Origin: Corythucha ciliata | Taxonomy: Eukaryota; Arthropoda; Insecta; Hemiptera; Tingidae | Direction: 5' to 3' | Assembly (NCBI GenBank): GCA_038030265.1 | Contig: CM075938.1 | Span: 44,757,189 to 44,821,188 of the forward strand | Length of the DNA stretch: 64,000 nucleotides | In this document: piece by piece, positions 1 to 11,760 of the stretch | Layout: each line of letters starts with the position of its first letter | Numbering within the stretch: the stretch's first letter is position 1 | Made by a program: the position numbers and the translations under genes | The notes under the pieces: model-generated | Databases searched by the model: none | Told to the model about the DNA's origin: nothing | What the model saw: only the letters and a program-made list of their open reading frames with translations

Positions 1-1640
1 GCAAATTTTCTCAATTCAGCCGAGCGATTGGGCTATTTATCTGCATTTTAGACGGGAAATATAGCAGTTTGTCTCAGTTTTAGCCGTGAGTTAACGTATT
101 TTAAAATTTTAGCGTTTTGGGTTTTCCTTTACTTCTCAAGTCGTGGGAATTAGCGTTTTATATCTTTATTTTAGCCGCGAGTTACCCTGTTTCCTCAATT
201 TTTAGCTACGAACTAGCGTATTTTCTCGAATTGATCCGCGAATGGGCGTTTTCTGTTATTCATTTCATTTTAGCTGCAAATAATTTCTGAATTTACACCC
301 GCGAGTCACTGCTTTTACTCAATTTGTGCTCCGAATAAGATCCGCGAATTAACGTTTTTCTTCATTTTAGCTTCACATCAGCGCTTTTTCTCAAATTTTG
401 CCGTGAATCAGCACTATTTATAATTTTAGAAACGAATTATATTCCAATTTTAGCGGCTGATCATTTCTTAATTTCAGCAGCGAAACACCGCGTTCCTTAA
501 GCTTAGCTGCAAATTTCCGCATTATTCCATAAATAGATCCGTGAATTAGCGTCTTTCTCGATTTTAACAGCTAATAAGCGTTTTTTGCGAACATTAGCAA
601 CGACTTGGAGATTTGTCTATATTTTAGCTGCGAATGACCACGTGCACACAAAAATTGGGCAAGGGTAAGCGGGTTGTCTGAGTTTTAGCCGTGATTAAGC
701 GGGTTTTTGGTGTGTCACATGTATCCGTGAATTAGCGTTTTTCTCAATTTTAGCATCTCATATTACCTCTTTTTCTCTACTTTTGCAGCGAATTAGCACT
801 GTTTCTCAATTTTAGTCGGTGAATATCATCTTAATTTTAGCCGCGAATTAGCGAATTTTCTTAAATTGATCCGCGAATTAGCGTCTTTATTCATTTCATG
901 TTCATTTCAGTTGAGAATGAGCTATTTAATTCGATTTTTTAGGTGGTACTTAGCAGGGGCCTTATTCTGAACGGTCGGGAAAAAATGCCGCAAGCGGGAT
1001 CCAAGGACGCCGAATAAGAAATAACATTATCCCGCCATAGCAACCGCTTTTATGCGGCATTTTCACACGGCTTCGGAATACGGCCCCGATGTTTTCTGTT
1101 TCAGCCGCCAATCAAGCGATTTTCTCAATTTCAGCCGTATGAATTACCTATTTTTTCACTTTTATTTAAGCAAAAGAGAGCTTTTTTCAATTTCAGTCCC
1201 GATGTTGCCTCGAGAAACCAATAATTGGCACTTTTAAGACTAATAGTTGATCCTGCTAACGTCGGAGCTGAGCGGTGAGCTGCAGCTTTTTCTCAATTTT
1301 ATAGCGGTGAATTAGCGTTTGTTTTTCTTCAATTATCGCCGCGTATTAGTGTTTTTCTCCATTTTTAGCATCAAGTTAGTGACTTTTTAAAATACGAATC
1401 AGCGCTTTTTACCATTTCAGGCGTGAATATTAGCGTTTTTAACCAACGTTTTGCCGCGTAATCACCTCAAGATTAGCACACTTTTTTAGAACGCCTTCTC
1501 AATTTTGTCCGCCGGAACTCGAGGTTAGCGTAGTTTCTCTGTTTTGTCCGCGAAGTTGCCTTCGCGAATTGGTCTATTTTTCCTAATTTAAGTGCGTGCG
1601 TTTTCTCAATATTTGCCGCTAATCAACGCTTTAAACTCTA
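1..1640 (+). repeat. Family 1 diverged short-period repeat array
   Basis: Degenerate units of about 29-31 bp built from TTCTCAATTTTAGC followed by CGCGAATTAGCG recur throughout, with many substitutions and unequal spacers. I call this orientation '+' in every family 1 entry. No gene is visible. The array is interrupted by a MITE at 956-1087. Confidence 0.85.
956..1087. mobile_element. Palindromic MITE, GGGCC-TATTC set, copy 1
   Basis: The ends are inverted: GGGGCCTTATTCTGAAC on the left, and GGGGCCGTATTCCGAAG as the reverse complement of the right. An inner inverted pair, AATGCCGC and GCGGCATT, flanks a conserved centre containing AACATTATCCCGCCATAGCA. Further copies lie at 8759-8886 and 36293-36415. 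It has no coding capacity. Confidence 0.8.
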
Positions 1641-1649
1641 AAAATTCAC

Positions 1650-1755
1650 CCCCCCCCCCCATCTGAATGGTGGCCCGGGTCGGACTGCCCCCCCTATCGT
1701 CCCTTCGTCGATGCACTACTGCTGCAGGAATGAATGGGGGGGGGGGTCGAGGAGT
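1650..1755. repeat. Poly(C)/poly(G)-bounded segment
   Basis: A run of 10 C near 1650 and a longer G run near 1737-1746 face each other around a GC-rich centre. Similar runs recur at the ends of interspersed repeats in this window. From here to about 2030 I see no gene. Confidence 0.5.
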
Positions 1756-2030
1756 CATCTATATCAAGTGGCTTCGCCTTTAACAGCTCTTTGGTAAAAG
1801 GTATATAAAAACATCTTCTTATGGGGGGTTTAAACCCCCAAAACCCACCCCGTAAGTTCGCCACTGACTTCAATGAACTCTAAGAATTAGAAAGAAGGCG
1901 ATATAATTTGTTGAGCGATTTTGAATCTTTAAAAAAATTGGACAGTTGCAGAAGTCTAAAATTCGAACTTTACCTAACGTTTTGAGGCTTCTTCCTTGTT
2001 ACTTCTCACTCTCCTCTTCCCAACACTTCA

Positions 2031-2116
2031 AGAACAAAATTTGTCCTTTAGGAAACAAATTACCCTAATTGACCCGAACAAAATGTGTCCTTTAAGAAAC
2101 AAATTACCCTGATTGG
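2031..2116 (+). repeat. Two-copy direct repeat of about 43 bp
   Basis: The segment beginning GAACAAAATTTGTCCTTTA and ending with a CCCTAATTGACCC-type tail is followed at once by a near-identical copy. The rest of 2117-2601 has only short overlapping frames that do not look coding. Confidence 0.75.
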
Positions 2117-2601
2117 CCCGCTTCTTTTTTTCTTCCTTTCTCGTCTCGTCATTAATTCCAACCCTCCCTTCCATCACACGTGGGGTACCCATCGGTAATC
2201 GTGTGCCTTGTTTGATGACAAAATGGAACAAGAGAAGTTCCGCGACGAGTCCCTTCTCTCCCAACCACCTATCGGAATTTATATTTATAACAATTGGCAT
2301 CGTAGACAATCAATCGACCGAGCCAGAAAGGCTTAAAAAAGCTAAATAGAAAAAAAAATATGGAGGGATGAGGCGTCGGGGGGGGGGGGTGAGAGTATGA
2401 GGGAAGACGTTGTTCTCTTAAAAAAGAGTTTTTCGAGCTTCCAGTCTGTTACTCGGCCAGCTAAGGAAGTGAACGACAAAAAAAATTGTTTAATAACAAA
2501 CAATTCGTGTTTTTTTTTATTTTTAATAATCTTCAGTCCACTCTGTTCAGTTGGTGGTTCGGGTCGTTTTTTGAAATAAAAAGAACTCGAGCCCAAACAC
2601 A

Positions 2602-2679
2602 ATGAGCACTGTCGAGGAAGTTTACGAGGGTGAGATCACTAGGAAAGTGACTCGAAGGACTAGTTTTAAAATTGAAGAG
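2602..2679 (+). CDS. Candidate first coding exon (26 codons), donor at 2680
   Basis: ATG at 2602 opens a charged frame beginning MSTVEEVYEGEI and ending RRTSFKIEE. It runs exactly to GAG|GTGAGT, a near-consensus 5' splice site in phase 0. The RRTSF segment would fit a basophilic kinase site, but that is only a pattern. I do not recognise the protein. It sits in unique sequence just outside the family 1 array. It pairs conceptually with the phase-0 candidate first exons at 30495, 31670 and 40666. No matching acceptor exon was found nearby: the possible acceptor before 2978 is in the wrong phase. A chance ORF ending at a GT is the alternative. Confidence 0.45.
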
Positions 2680-3396
2680 GTGAGTTATCGAAAAGTGGGA
2701 GTAAATTTAACTTTTATGAGAACAGAAGCGTGTAAAAAAACTATATGAGATGGTTATCAGATTGGGGGAGATTGCTAAGTGTACAGTGGTTGTGGTGGGG
2801 GGGGGGACCTCATTATAAAGGACGGAAAAGAATGATCGAACCTTCCTTAGTAAATGTTATTGTTAAATGATTGAAATAATTAGTAGGTATCTCTTTTACT
2901 CTCGGCCTTCTATACTCATCCCCTTCCCCTATATAAGCTTCAATAATTTTCCCTTTGATTGACCTATTGTTAGAGCCAAGGAAGAATCTAAGAACGAATT
3001 TAAGAACCGGCAGATTAACTCGACCTCCCTTTACACCATCCGCCAGAAACGGACGTGCGTGTAGATCGTCATCTCAAGCTGTGATGAAAAAGCAAGGTGG
3101 GCGTGGGCTTCAAGCCAAAAAGCCAGTTCAAAAGTGCAGCCCCTTTTCAACTTTTTAAACCTCATTATTGATCTTTTCCGTTGCAATTTCATCGGGAAAG
3201 TTGCATTACAATGAGAATGGGTAGGGGTACAAAGAATTACTACTCAACATAATTTACTGAAGCAATAGGCAACTTTTCTAAATTCTTAGAAGCGAAACGT
3301 TCTTAAAAAAATATTAATGAAATAAGTTTTTACGTCACATTTGCGTATAAATAGTTTGAACAACACAGACCAACTCAAGAACGCACGAAAACATTT

Positions 3397-3541
3397 ATTG
3401 TGCGATTAGAAAGAGATAGAATGAGTCAAACATACAGATGTTTGACGTCTGATGTGGGTTGGTGTGCAATAGTCCTACTACCTTAATGGCCACACGATCA
3501 TAATTATGTATTATTATTTCCATCTCTTTCTACTTGCGCAA
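3397..3541. mobile_element. Hairpin MITE
   Basis: Imperfect inverted arms: left TTGTGCGATTAGAAAGAGAT, right as reverse complement TTGCGCAAGTAGAAAGAGAT. The length is about 145 bp with no ORF. This is the only copy seen here. Confidence 0.6.
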
Positions 3542-3576
3542 GAAATGTATTCGTGTGTGCTGAACTAGCGCACGCG

Positions 3577-3678
3577 GAGACATTTTTTGAGTTTTTTTCA
3601 CGGCTCAACTTCCTTTCGTATGGTTCATTATGTTATTCTATATAACTTGCGCCGTGAAAAACTCTTTTAAAATGTCTC
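3577..3678. mobile_element. Hairpin MITE with T-rich arms
   Basis: Inverted arms: GAGACATTTTTTGAGTTTTT on the left, and on the right an arm ending AAAATGTCTC with inner GCCGTGAAAAACTC. The length is about 102 bp. It lies 35 bp from the previous hairpin, so one is probably next to or nested with the other. Confidence 0.6.
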
Positions 3679-4409
3679 AAATGACTGGCCTACAAGGTGA
3701 GAATGCTTTTAAAATTCAAATCTATTCAGAAACCTTGGAGGAGCTACGAAGCGATCGCCTTTTTTTTTTGGCTTGGATGTACTTGAGATCGATAATTTTT
3801 TATGAGTTTTCAATTTTCCCAATAGAATCCACGGATTTTCCGATGGTTTCGTCGCTATTTTAAAACGTTGGAAAGGGCGTTCAGGATAAAGAGGATTGAC
3901 GCGGGCCTAATGATGCGTTTTCTTTAAATAGCTATACCACTTGAGAATAGATGAAAGAAAAAAGTCGGAAACGCGCTTAGCGTAAATTGGAAATTAAATG
4001 TGTAGCTTTGAGCGAATGGCCCAGGCTCAATACTGAGGGGCACTTAATTAAATGGGACGTTTCATTCCTTCATCTCTACCTCTTGTACGACTTCACTATT
4101 ACTTCACTTTCGGTCAAATGTATGTCCATCTTGAACGAATAGCTCGGTAGCATGAGCTGGCTTAGGCTAGCAATATAGCGGAGGATGGGGATCGAAGAAC
4201 TAAAATAGACCAATAGGAAACTATGAAAAAGGGACGGCCAGATTTTTGAACGTCTGCCCTACTGACAGGAAGGCAGGAAAACCGTTAAACAGAGGCATAC
4301 ATTTCCCTCGGACGCATATAGAGAGAATCATTCTGAAAAGTGTTGGTCTTGGGGGTGTTTAGAGGAGCCATCGCAACAGATGAGCACTCGAGTTTGTGTG
4401 TCGATAGAA

Positions 4410-4462
4410 TCAGGGGCGTAGCCAGCCAGCTAGGCACGGATCCACAGTTGGGGGGGGGGGGG
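4410..4462 (+). mobile_element. hAT-like terminus fragment with poly(G)
   Basis: CAGGGGCGTAGCCAG followed by CACGGATCC and a G12 tract. The CAG-GGGCGTAG start resembles hAT element ends. Related ends occur at 10289, on the minus strand near 12197 and 15548, and near 20047. Only one end is visible. Confidence 0.4.
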
Positions 4463-4520
4463 CACACGTCTTCAGAAAAAGTGCACGTTCGTGCTTCTTG
4501 CGGATGAAATCCAGAACAGG

Positions 4521-4813
4521 GCGCGCCTCGATGGTGTAATGGATACAATGCTCGCTTCGCAACTCAGCGGGCCTGGGTTCGAATCCAGCCATTGCCCATT
4601 ACACTATAAGGCTGCGGCGAGCTGTGACACGGCACACTCGGCTTCGTGTGGGCGTTCCCGGTGGTGTGCGTTCAACAAACCGCTCACCGACCGAGACGCC
4701 CGCGTAGTACTGGTGTGAAGTGCACAGTTAGATCTGGGTATGGCGTAGAAGCCCAATGGAGGCTTAGGCGCCTGTCGGTTCAAAGCCCGGCGCCCCCCGA
4801 AAAAAAAAAAAAA
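4521..4813 (+). mobile_element. tRNA-derived SINE 1, full-length copy
   Basis: The head is tRNA-like: an A-box region GATGGTGTAATGG and a B box GGTTCGAATCC, 50 bp apart. A body of about 210 bp follows, including GGCTGCGGCGAGCTGTGACA, then a 3' segment with a second B-box-like GGTTCAAAGCC and an A13 tail. Target-site duplications TCCAGAACAGG flank it exactly (4510-4520 and 4814-4824). That is direct evidence of retrotransposition by a LINE partner. A 5'-truncated relative is at 55192-55374. Confidence 0.9.
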
Positions 4814-4864
4814 TCCAGAACAGGACATTTTCTGGCTGTTGTTTGTTGCTTGGCTGGGTGTTTG

Positions 4865-6260
4865 AGGAAAAACACCCATTCACGGCTAAAATTAAGAAAT
4901 AACGCTGATTCAGTTAAACTTGAGAAATAAATTTCATGCGGAAATTGAGAAAACACGCCAATTTGCGGTTTCGCGATGCAAAGTCCGGACGAAATTAAGA
5001 AAATGCGCTAGTTCACAGTTTACAAAGCTCTTTTCACAGCTAAAATTGACAAAATAAATTGCTCGTTCAATGTAGAATTGAGAAAAATCACTCATTCGCG
5101 GCTGGAATTGAGGAAAAGCACCAATTCACGGCTAAAATTGAGAAATGGAGCTCATTCACGCAGGTAAAATTGAGAGAAGGCGCCAGTTCGTGGTTTCTCA
5201 AACATCGGTAAACATTGCGAGAAAGAGCTATAATTGACCGTTTTTATACATATTTATATGGCAAGTTTGCGGGTGAAATTGAGAAAGAGCGTGACTTAGC
5301 GCATACATTTTTGAAAAAAGTGCTTATTCACGGCTAAAATTACGGAAAATTGTGCGTTAGCCCATGAAATTGAGGTGTCAAAATTAATGAAATTCGCTCT
5401 CACGCGGATTATGTGAACCTTTTCACTGCTAAAAGTTGAAGGGAGAAAAAATTGCTCAAGGCAGAATTAGGAAAAAGCACTAATGTACGGCTAGAATTCA
5501 GGGAAAACGAATTGGCGAAATTGTCACCGACAATGCGCTAATTCACGGTTTATAGAACTCTTTTAACAGCTAAAATTGACAAAATAAATTGCTCGTTCAA
5601 TGTAGAATTGAGAAAAATCACTCATTCGCGGCTGGAATTGAGGAAAAGCGCCAATTCACGGCTAAAATTGTGAAATGGAGCTCATTCACGCAGGCAAAAT
5701 TGAGAGAAGGCGCCAGCTCGTGCTGGTTTCTCAAACAAACATCTCGGTAAACATGGCGAAAAAGTGCTAATTGACCGTTATATATATATATATGGAAAGT
5801 TTGCGGGTACAATTGAGAAAGAGCGCGACTTGGTGCGTACAATTTTGAAAAATTGCTTATTCAAGGCTGGAAAATTGTCGTTCCCCCATTTCAAGGTTTC
5901 GCGATGCAACCTCCGGGTCAAAATTAATGAAATTCGCTCACATGTGGACCTTTTTACTGCTAAAATTTGAAAAGGGAAAAAATTGCTCAAGGCAGAATTT
6001 GGAAAAACGCTAATTTGCGGCAGAAATTGACAGAACGAACCAATTTGCGGTTAGGCGATGCCCAGTGCGGGCCGTAGTTGAAATAGTAAATCAAAAATGC
6101 GTTATTTCACGGTTTTTTGAGACCTTTTCACGGCTAAAATGAAGAAATGGGCTAGTTCAAGGTAGAATTGAGAAAAAGAACTCATTTTCAGTTAAAATTA
6201 AGGAACACGTCAATTGGAGGCTAAAAACAGTGCTCGTTCACAAGTAAAATCGGGAAGAAA
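4865..6260 (-). repeat. Family 1 array with a 530-bp higher-order repeat
   Basis: Units read CTAAAATTGAGAA and CGCTAATTCGCG on the plus strand, the reverse of 1-1640. A multi-unit block starting at GCGCTAGTTCACAG (5005) repeats at 5535 with the same succession of unit variants. A weaker third start is near 6093. The arrangement is a higher-order repeat. There is no gene. Confidence 0.85.
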
Positions 6261-7080
6261 AACTCTGTGCAACTACTCTTGAGAAAAACTGGATCGAGTA
6301 CGCCTGTGGGCAGCTTCACTGGCGAAAATATCAGATTCACCATTGCCTTTTTGCAGGCTTACAACACGATCTGGTGGTTAGAATCGCGTCAATTCACGGT
6401 CATCTTTGCACATTATCAAAAAATACATATCTGCTGGAAAACTGTCGTTTGTAGCCTTCTATTTCGGATTTTATGTCCAAAAACTGAAACTTCTCCCCCC
6501 GGAAAGTGATACTTTTAGTGCTAAACTTTAAATTTTAGACCTCAGACAGTAAACAGAGCTGGCATTTCCTCTCCCACCATAAGTCTGGATGGCACAGAGG
6601 GCTAAACACAATTTGAGCTAGCCAAAACACAAGAAATTGCGCGTCGAACCTGCGAAAATGGGATTTTAGTGCGAAAAATCAGCAAAATCGGTTTCCAAGT
6701 TAAGCCGACCCTCGTAATCGGTTTGTCAGCAACAAACATCCGTGATTTTTTTGTTTAAACCAATACGCGGAAATGTGTAGTTTTTTTTCGTGAGAAAAAT
6801 CCCCAAGATTGGTTTTTGGGGGGAAGGATCGAAATACAAGAAATTTGTGTTTCTGTTAGCCAGATCAGGGAATTTAAAAAAAAAATACTTGCAATAGCGA
6901 TGTCTCTTAGAGGTTGAAATCTGAGATGTTAGTGAGACAGACCTTGCAGTGTGCGAAATTTGGTTTTCACCGCAAAAAAAAGAAGCAAAATTGGTGTATT
7001 TAGTGAGCGAAATTCGTGGAATTGGTTCTGTCGCTGAGCGAGTCCTGCGAAAGCTTTAATCATTGAAAATGTGTTGGATT
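6261..7080. repeat. Low-complexity interval grading into the 42-bp repeat type
   Basis: From about 6600 the text is a weak series of clauses such as GCAAAATCGGTTTCC and GAAATTCGTGGAATTGG, the same phrase seen in clearer arrays at 26000-27147. There is no gene. Confidence 0.5.
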
Positions 7081-8758
7081 TTAACTTTTTAATGGAATTT
7101 GGGAGTTGGGCAGCTGCCCCACGAAATCTGCGCCTTTGATTTTAGGGGAGGGCAACTGCCCACCCTTGCCCCCATGGATAGAATACATAAGAGGAGGGAT
7201 CATCGTACTGATGTCGAACGCTTTGGGGCGTGGGGTTGGGGAACAATGGACTTGTGACTCCCCAGGGTAATTTGAATTTGAAACGAGTCCTCGATTTGAC
7301 GAAAAGGACTCTTGCCAGGCATGAGAATCAAGAATGACGTTTTTTCGTATTTTCCCTGTGCTTACTGCTGGACATGCCCAGCTTGTGCTTATTCTGGCTC
7401 TCAACTTTTCAGCATTTCCCTGACGATTCGACCATGGCTCGCTCTGTTCCGTCGCCTTAGGGACAATGCGTTTCATAATGATATAGCACATGTGATGTCA
7501 CGTTCAAACCTCTGATCATCCTCAGTTTCTTAGAATAACCAATACATAATATTTGAAAAAATGACCTCGAATCTCCCGACAAGCACAGTTTTCTTTATTT
7601 CGTTGTTTAAGTTGAGATTCGCGAAGCTTTTTGGTAGAGCGCCCGTGTGGGCCGCACCCGCGTTCTTACCTTGTTGAGTTTTGTCTATTTCAAATATGCT
7701 TTTAACCTTTTGGCTTGCGTGTTATTTGACACGAGTCGAAGGCAAAAGGATGGAACAACTGGCCTCAATACCGAGGGTTTCCCTCGTGACTTCAAATTGT
7801 CGTTGTGTTCACGACATTTTTTCAGTCTGACCTAGGGAAAACGTAACTTTCTTGATTTGGAGAGGGTCGTCTAATTTTAAACCCCTAAAGGCCTGGACTC
7901 TATTTTTGAACAAGAACCAAGTGTTGTTGGCTTCCTCATATCCCCTTCGTCGTAAAAAACAACAACATGCTAACTAAACGTTTTTCTTGGTTTTAAAAAG
8001 ACGTTACAAGACAATTTTTTTTTTCTTCAGGTAAAAAATCTTTAAAATTTCAGTTTATCCGCCTGAGTCGAGCTTTTAAAAGTAAATTCCTGTACATTCT
8101 CCTCTTAACGTTCGCTCAATAAACAAACTTCGAGCCGAAGTTATGCCCTCTTGAAACCCTAATACAGAACAAGCAAGCTTTAGCTATTATACTTGAATCA
8201 TGGATTATGACTTCCTGGAGTTTGGTTTGTTATTTCCTTGCCTAAAAAAGAGCGTGCCCTCTCCAAGAATAGACAGTCACCACGCAACAACCACGGCTAT
8301 ATTGACGTTCTTTGAAACAAGAACGCAATATTTATTCTCGAGTATACTTAGAATTTTTCTCCTTCATTTGCACGGGAGTTCTACACAATGAAAACAGTTT
8401 TCTACTTGTATAGTCTACCTTGGCGCATGGGCGTTAAGAAGCGTGGGCATATTTTCGTATTCCCTGACCCAATCCCCCAAGGGCCCCGGGCCGTTGTTAA
8501 GAGAGGGCCCCAAAACAAATGATCAATTGGGATTTTGAGGTTTTATGTTTAGGGGTGTAAAGGAACGTAAACTGCGTAAGAGGACTTGGTGTCCTGTTGG
8601 ACGTCGATTTGGCTCTTTTGGCTAATTAAAATTAGGCTCGCGTGATTTTCATTCCATTCGACCAGGAGGCAGGTTTTCAGCAGTTTTTTGGGTAAATATT
8701 CAATCCTTTCGGGATAATCCGTACCGCATGGTTATAGCCCACGTACATCATGAACCCG
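7081..8758. other. Unique-looking interval without a supported gene
   Basis: A 136-codon minus frame at 7081-7491 overlaps a GGGCAACTGCCC interspersed-repeat end and has no protein-like features. A D-arm-like string near 7630-7660 lacks a B box. Nothing else is supported. Confidence 0.5.
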
Positions 8759-8886
8759 AGGGCCTAGTTAGAATTTTCGGGGGGAAATGCCGCTAACTTG
8801 ATCCAAGGACACTATTATAAGAAATAACATTATCCCGCCATAGCAACCGAATTTTCAGCATTTTCTCCCGACAACTATAGGCCCCT
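8759..8886. mobile_element. Palindromic MITE, GGGCC-TATTC set, copy 2 (diverged)
   Basis: It shares the centre GAAATAACATTATCCCGCCA and flanking AATGCCGC with the copy at 956-1087. The terminal arms are decayed: GGGCCTAGTTAGAATT on the left and TATAGGCCC on the right. Confidence 0.7.
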
Positions 8887-9079
8887 ATGTGACCGAGAAG
8901 ACTGTGGGATCAATATAATATGCTCATCACTGTTACTTTTGATGTATCAAGGCCGGACCAAGAAAAGGCTTGGGCAGGAACGGTGCATTGAAGGTACTGA
9001 ACCCCATACAACGCTCGTTTCGATTGTCGGATTAAATGTCTCGAGATACTAGGTTTCATCCATGTGGGTGATTAGGGGG

Positions 9080-9985
9080 CCACTTCAAAAGTGAGGAAAG
9101 TGCTAATTCGTGATATACCTAGTTGAGAAAACCGGCTAATTCCAGGCTAATATTAACATACCGCGCTAATTCACGGCTGAATGTGAAAAAACCGCTAATT
9201 CGCGGGCTGGCCTTTTCACGTTTGCAAAAAAGCAAAGACTGGGACACGTATCAATTTTGCCAAACAACTGCAAATAAGCGTTTTTTTTCTTAATTTTAGC
9301 CGTATAAGTTGCATAATATACACCGCAAATCAGCGATTTGTTCTCGATTTTGGTCTGGAAGTTTCATCGAGATACTGCGAATGAACGCTTTTGCACAGTT
9401 TTAGCCACGAATATTAGCGCTCTTTCCAAACTTTTTCCTGCGTACTTCCCCCAAGAACAGCGCAGTGCGCCTTCTCATTATTATCGCTTTAGAATCTGAA
9501 AAAAAAACTGGGGATTAGCTTATTTGCTCCAATTATGAAAAACACATGAGCTATTTCGAGGCTAAAGTTCCTTTGAAGCTTCCGCGGATAAAGTTTAGAA
9601 AAAAAGCTTATTTGAGGCTAGAAGTAAGAAATACGACATTTTTCACTTCTGAAGGCAAGTTCCAGGCTCAAACTTGGAAAAAGCGCGTAATTCACAGCTA
9701 AAAGCGAAAAAAATCGCAAGTTCTCAGATAAAATTCCGAAAAGCTGCTAATTGAGAAAAATCACTCATTAGCGGTTAAAACCAGAAAAGACACTAATTCC
9801 TGCAAAAATTCAGAGAAAACGCTAATTTGCGGCTAAAAAGGAGAAAAACCGCTAATTCACCGATAAAATTGAGAAGAAGCGTTATGTGAGGGAAACCCCC
9901 CTAATTTTCAGTTTAAATGGAGAAAACGTAAATTCGCGGTTTCTGATGGTAACTTTGTGCCAGAAAATAAAAAAATCGCGAATCC
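9080..9985. repeat. Family 1 arrays in alternating orientation
   Basis: Minus-type units at 9080-9240, plus-type at about 9245-9480, and minus-type again at about 9520-9960. Orientation switches twice inside 1 kb, so inversions or independent insertions contributed to the array. Confidence 0.7.
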
Positions 9986-10089
9986 GTGGCCAATTTTTTT
10001 TTCCAAATGAGCAAGCCACCCCCCTCGTAATTCGTTTATTTGGTAAGGCCAAAGGGCCCAAATTGACGCAAGTGAACGTATGACCAGTG

Positions 10090-10260
10090 TATCGATATTA
10101 GGGAACGAATAGCCAGTTAGAAGTTACACCATCTGCAGGGCGCGAATGAACAGTTTGACCATTTTTAGAGCTTGAATTGCCAGTTTGGCATGAATATTCC
10201 GTTGTGCTCTTTTTAGAGCATGAATAGTAAATTTAACCATTTTCAAGCTGCGAATCTTGA
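10090..10260 (+). repeat. Family 3 diverged repeat (about 33 bp)
   Basis: Clauses such as GAACAGTTTGACCATTTTTA and GAATAGTAAATTTAACCATT recur. The cleaner unit elsewhere is CAGTTTAGCCATTTTCAGGG plus CGCGAATCGT (20915-21260). Confidence 0.6.
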
Positions 10261-10439
10261 AGGAATCCGTAACCTTGCCAAGTGCCAACTCCAGTGGCGT
10301 AGGTAGGAATTTGTACTGGGAGGGGGGATGAGATTGAAATCTCGTAAGGGGTTAAGGGGAGGGGGGCATTTTTAGTCATCATTCCACCCAGCCAGCACAC
10401 TCTTGAATCTGGACATCATAGCCTCATCATAGGCTCAAT

Positions 10440-11760
10440 CTCTCAGTTAAGGGCGATTTTTGGACTTTACCCGCAAATTAGCGCTTTTCTCAATTTTGGC
10501 CGAGTGTATCGTTCTTCTAAATTTCAGCCGCAGATTAGCGGTTTTGCCCCACCCCCTCCCATGGCCATGAATTTGCGCATTTTCTCAACTTTAGCAGCAA
10601 AGTATCGTTTTTATCCCGTGAGCGATGTTTCTTAATTATCCACGAGTTGTGGCGTTTTCCTCAATTTTAGCAACATATTAACGATTTTTAAATTTTTTTT
10701 ACCAGGAGGTTAGCACTTTTCTCAGTTTTAGCTGGAAATTAACGTTTTTCTTAAGTGTTTTCCTCAATATTAGCCGCAAAATAGGGGGACTTTTCACGAA
10801 TTAAGATTTTTTTGGTTCATCATACGCAATGCATGAGCGATTTTTCTCAGTTTACTCGCGAATTAGCGGTTTCTTCACCTTTTGCCATAAATTGGCACTT
10901 TTTTTCAATTTCAGCGTGAAAAGTTGCCTTCAGAATTCGCAAATTGACGTATGTTCAGTTTTTGGCGTAAATGAAAATTTTTCTCAATTTGAACCTCGAA
11001 TTAGCGCTTTTTTTGAATTGTAGCGGCGACGCGTCGTAGCGTTTCAAGCCTGTGAATTAGCGATTTTTCTCTATTTCAGTCACAAATTGGCGTTTGACGC
11101 AATTTTAGCTGTAAATTAGTGAGTTTTTCCATTTTTAGTCGCGAATTAGCAATTTTCTCAATTTTAGGCTTAAAATTAACCTTTCTCTTAATTTTGACCA
11201 GGCTGATTATTGCATTTTCTAAATATTACCCGCAAATTAGCGGTTTTTCTCATTTTACTACCGCATTAGCAATTTTATATAACTTTTATAGGTATTAGAT
11301 TATCGCTTCACGGCAGTTCTAGCCGTGAATTAGCGTATTTTTTAACATTATACTATAGCCATGCATGAATTTGCCATTTTTCTGAATTTTAGTCACAAAA
11401 ATGCCTTCAGAAGGTGCGAATTTAAAGTCTAAATGTAAATTTTTTTGTTTAAACCTTTTTCAAACCAAAAAATTAACATCTATCCATCTATTTCTGTCAA
11501 AAAATCATAATTTTTAAATTATAAATTTCACGACACTTAATTCGAGAATTAGTGATGTCTATCAATTTTAGCAGCGAATTATCGCTTTTTCTAAATTTTA
11601 TCAGCGTGGTTGCATTTCCAACCCGTGCATTACCTACCGAGTTTTGTCAATTTTTGCCAAGAATTGGCGTTTGACTCAATTTAAGCTGCAAATTAGCAAT
11701 TTTTTCCATTTTAACTGAGAATTAGCACTTTTCCCCAATTTGAACTGAAAATTAACTCGA
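10440..11760 (+). repeat. Family 1 array
   Basis: Plus-type units (TTCTCAATTTTAG, CGAATTAGCG) with many point changes. The last 170 bp (from about 11594) belong to the tandem duplication and recur at 14921-15085. There is no gene. Confidence 0.8.

Larger units (their letters stand above)
2680..4409. other. Mostly unique non-coding sequence
   Basis: I see no convincing gene. The open frame around 2955-3158 is basic and preceded by a pyrimidine-rich stretch ending in AG, but has no good downstream donor. Two hairpin MITEs (3397-3541 and 3577-3678) lie inside. Confidence 0.5.

Noticed and set aside
2955..3158. Basic frame possibly forming the next exon after 2679
   Set aside because: Its acceptor would give the wrong phase for the 2602 exon, and no convincing donor follows.
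4528..4600. Functional tRNA gene
   Set aside because: The A and B boxes are present, but the T stem is imperfect and the sequence continues into a SINE body with poly(A) and target duplications.
7081..7491. 136-codon ORF on the minus strand
   Set aside because: Overlaps an interspersed GGGCAACTGCCC repeat end. The peptide has no recognisable features.
7625..7670. tRNA-like D arm and anticodon-like hairpin
   Set aside because: No B box or T arm follows.
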